A DNA stretch of 64,000 bases. Source: Nemertoderma westbladi. Lineage: Eukaryota > Xenacoelomorpha > Nemertodermatida > Nemertodermatidae. The DNA lies in NCBI GenBank assembly GCA_032718475.1, contig JAUCBJ010008048.1, forward strand, positions 1 through 64,000. Direction: 5' to 3'. Shown piece by piece: positions 63,355-64,000 of the stretch. Under the pieces are notes generated by a model. That model was not told where the DNA came from. It did no database searches and was given only the letters and a program-made list of their open reading frames with translations. Each line of letters starts with the position of its first letter. The first letter of the stretch is position 1. Both the position numbers and the translations under genes were made by a program.

Positions 63355-64000
63355 ATGCCAACAGCTTCCCGAGAGGTTCGACCCCCGAACTTTGTATTCA
63401 TTGTTTGGAAAGACGGCACACATGGGATATGTTGTTCCTCCAAGGTTCGCGGAAAGATAGAAGTCGGAGGTGTTGTTTCCTGTTCCGTGAGTGATGTGGA
63501 ATATCAGGGCACAATTCAGGCGGCGAGCCACAGCAGGGCAGAAGTGAAAGCGTTTGAAACTGAGTACGAGACATCTTTGGATACTCTGAGGAATAGTACT
63601 CCACTAGCACCAGTTCATGTTACACCAACGGCTAAGAACTGCTCTAAAAAGCGCAAGAAAATTGATCTCCCACTGGAAATGGAAATAGTAGAAGGTAATA
63701 TTATATTTATATAATGTATGATTAAATAGTTAAGATAGCAGATTAGCCCATAAGTGAAAATTTTCAATTTGGGAGGGTTAGTATTTTAGTGTGAATAAAC
63801 ACATTTTTGTAAACTGTTAATTACCAAAACACACCAATTTATTTCAAGAATAAATAAACAAAATAAATATAGGCCTACGTATGAATAAACATACAACATA
63901 TTTCCAACTTTTTTTTAATTCTGTCAGATTATTTAATTAAACTTGAACATTACAGGTGAAACTGGACCGCGGGTACCGATGCCACCGGGGCTTTGTTATT
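63355..64000 (+). CDS. Unknown gene, first two exons, continues past window
   Basis: ATG at 63355. Exon 1 ends at 63694 before GTAATA. The predicted intron is 63695-63955, ending TTACAG after a T-rich stretch. Exon 2 starts at 63956 and is open to the window edge. The split codon (1+2) joins cleanly, and the frame continues as ETGPRVPMPPGLCY. Exon 1 gives 113 residues: a folded-looking start (NFVFIVWKDGTHGICCSSKV, VEYQGTIQAASHSRAEVKAF), then a basic KNCSKKRKKIDLP that could be a nuclear localisation signal. The pattern of a small beta-rich N-terminal region followed by a basic linker is reminiscent of BEN-domain or transposon-derived nuclear proteins. The part that would decide lies outside the window. 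Confidence 0.55.

Overview
The window is eukaryotic, almost certainly from an invertebrate animal. The evidence is a RING/B-box TRIM-type ubiquitin ligase gene, GT-AG introns, and remains of BEL/Pao, non-LTR, hAT and Tc1-type elements. I cannot name the species or phylum from sequence alone. The DNA is AT-rich and mostly repetitive. Only the TRIM gene, a small two-exon basic protein gene and a gene running off the right edge look like host genes.

Layout. 1-5566: a BEL/Pao retrotransposon copy on the minus strand, cut by the window edge. 5737-7758: intronless TRIM gene. 8403-8831: 61-bp minisatellite. 9699-11590: 5'-truncated LINE with a 12-bp target-site duplication. 12035-12319: retroelement pol scrap. 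12380-20741: a second BEL/Pao copy on the plus strand, head-to-head with the first, with an intact gag-like frame but most of pol deleted. 20742-24924: a pair of 1.26-kb direct repeats around another pol remnant. 24989-26509: a frame-broken coding region that I do not recognise. 26588-27758: a third BEL 5' end.

27759-49304: a 21.5-kb array of about 1.27-kb elements with subterminal inverted repeats and terminal hairpins. These elements carry RFX/X-box-like palindromes about every 150 bp. The array has been invaded by a LINE, by a 2,009-bp terminal-inverted-repeat element, and by a dimer of its own units. It is the most interesting part of the window.

49349-51138: a 40/43-bp minisatellite. 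51282-51742: a two-exon gene for an RS-rich, AT-hook basic protein. 52051-56160: a 33-bp minisatellite. 56166-57256: a decayed LINE. 57542-60103: an internally deleted hAT element with an 8-bp duplication. 61568-62906: an intron-containing Tc1-like transposase whose third catalytic residue appears lost. 63355 onward: first exons of an unknown gene.

The genes do not form a pathway. The window records layered transposition: duplicated array units serve as empty sites for later insertions, and two retrotransposon copies flank the TRIM gene in inverted orientation.
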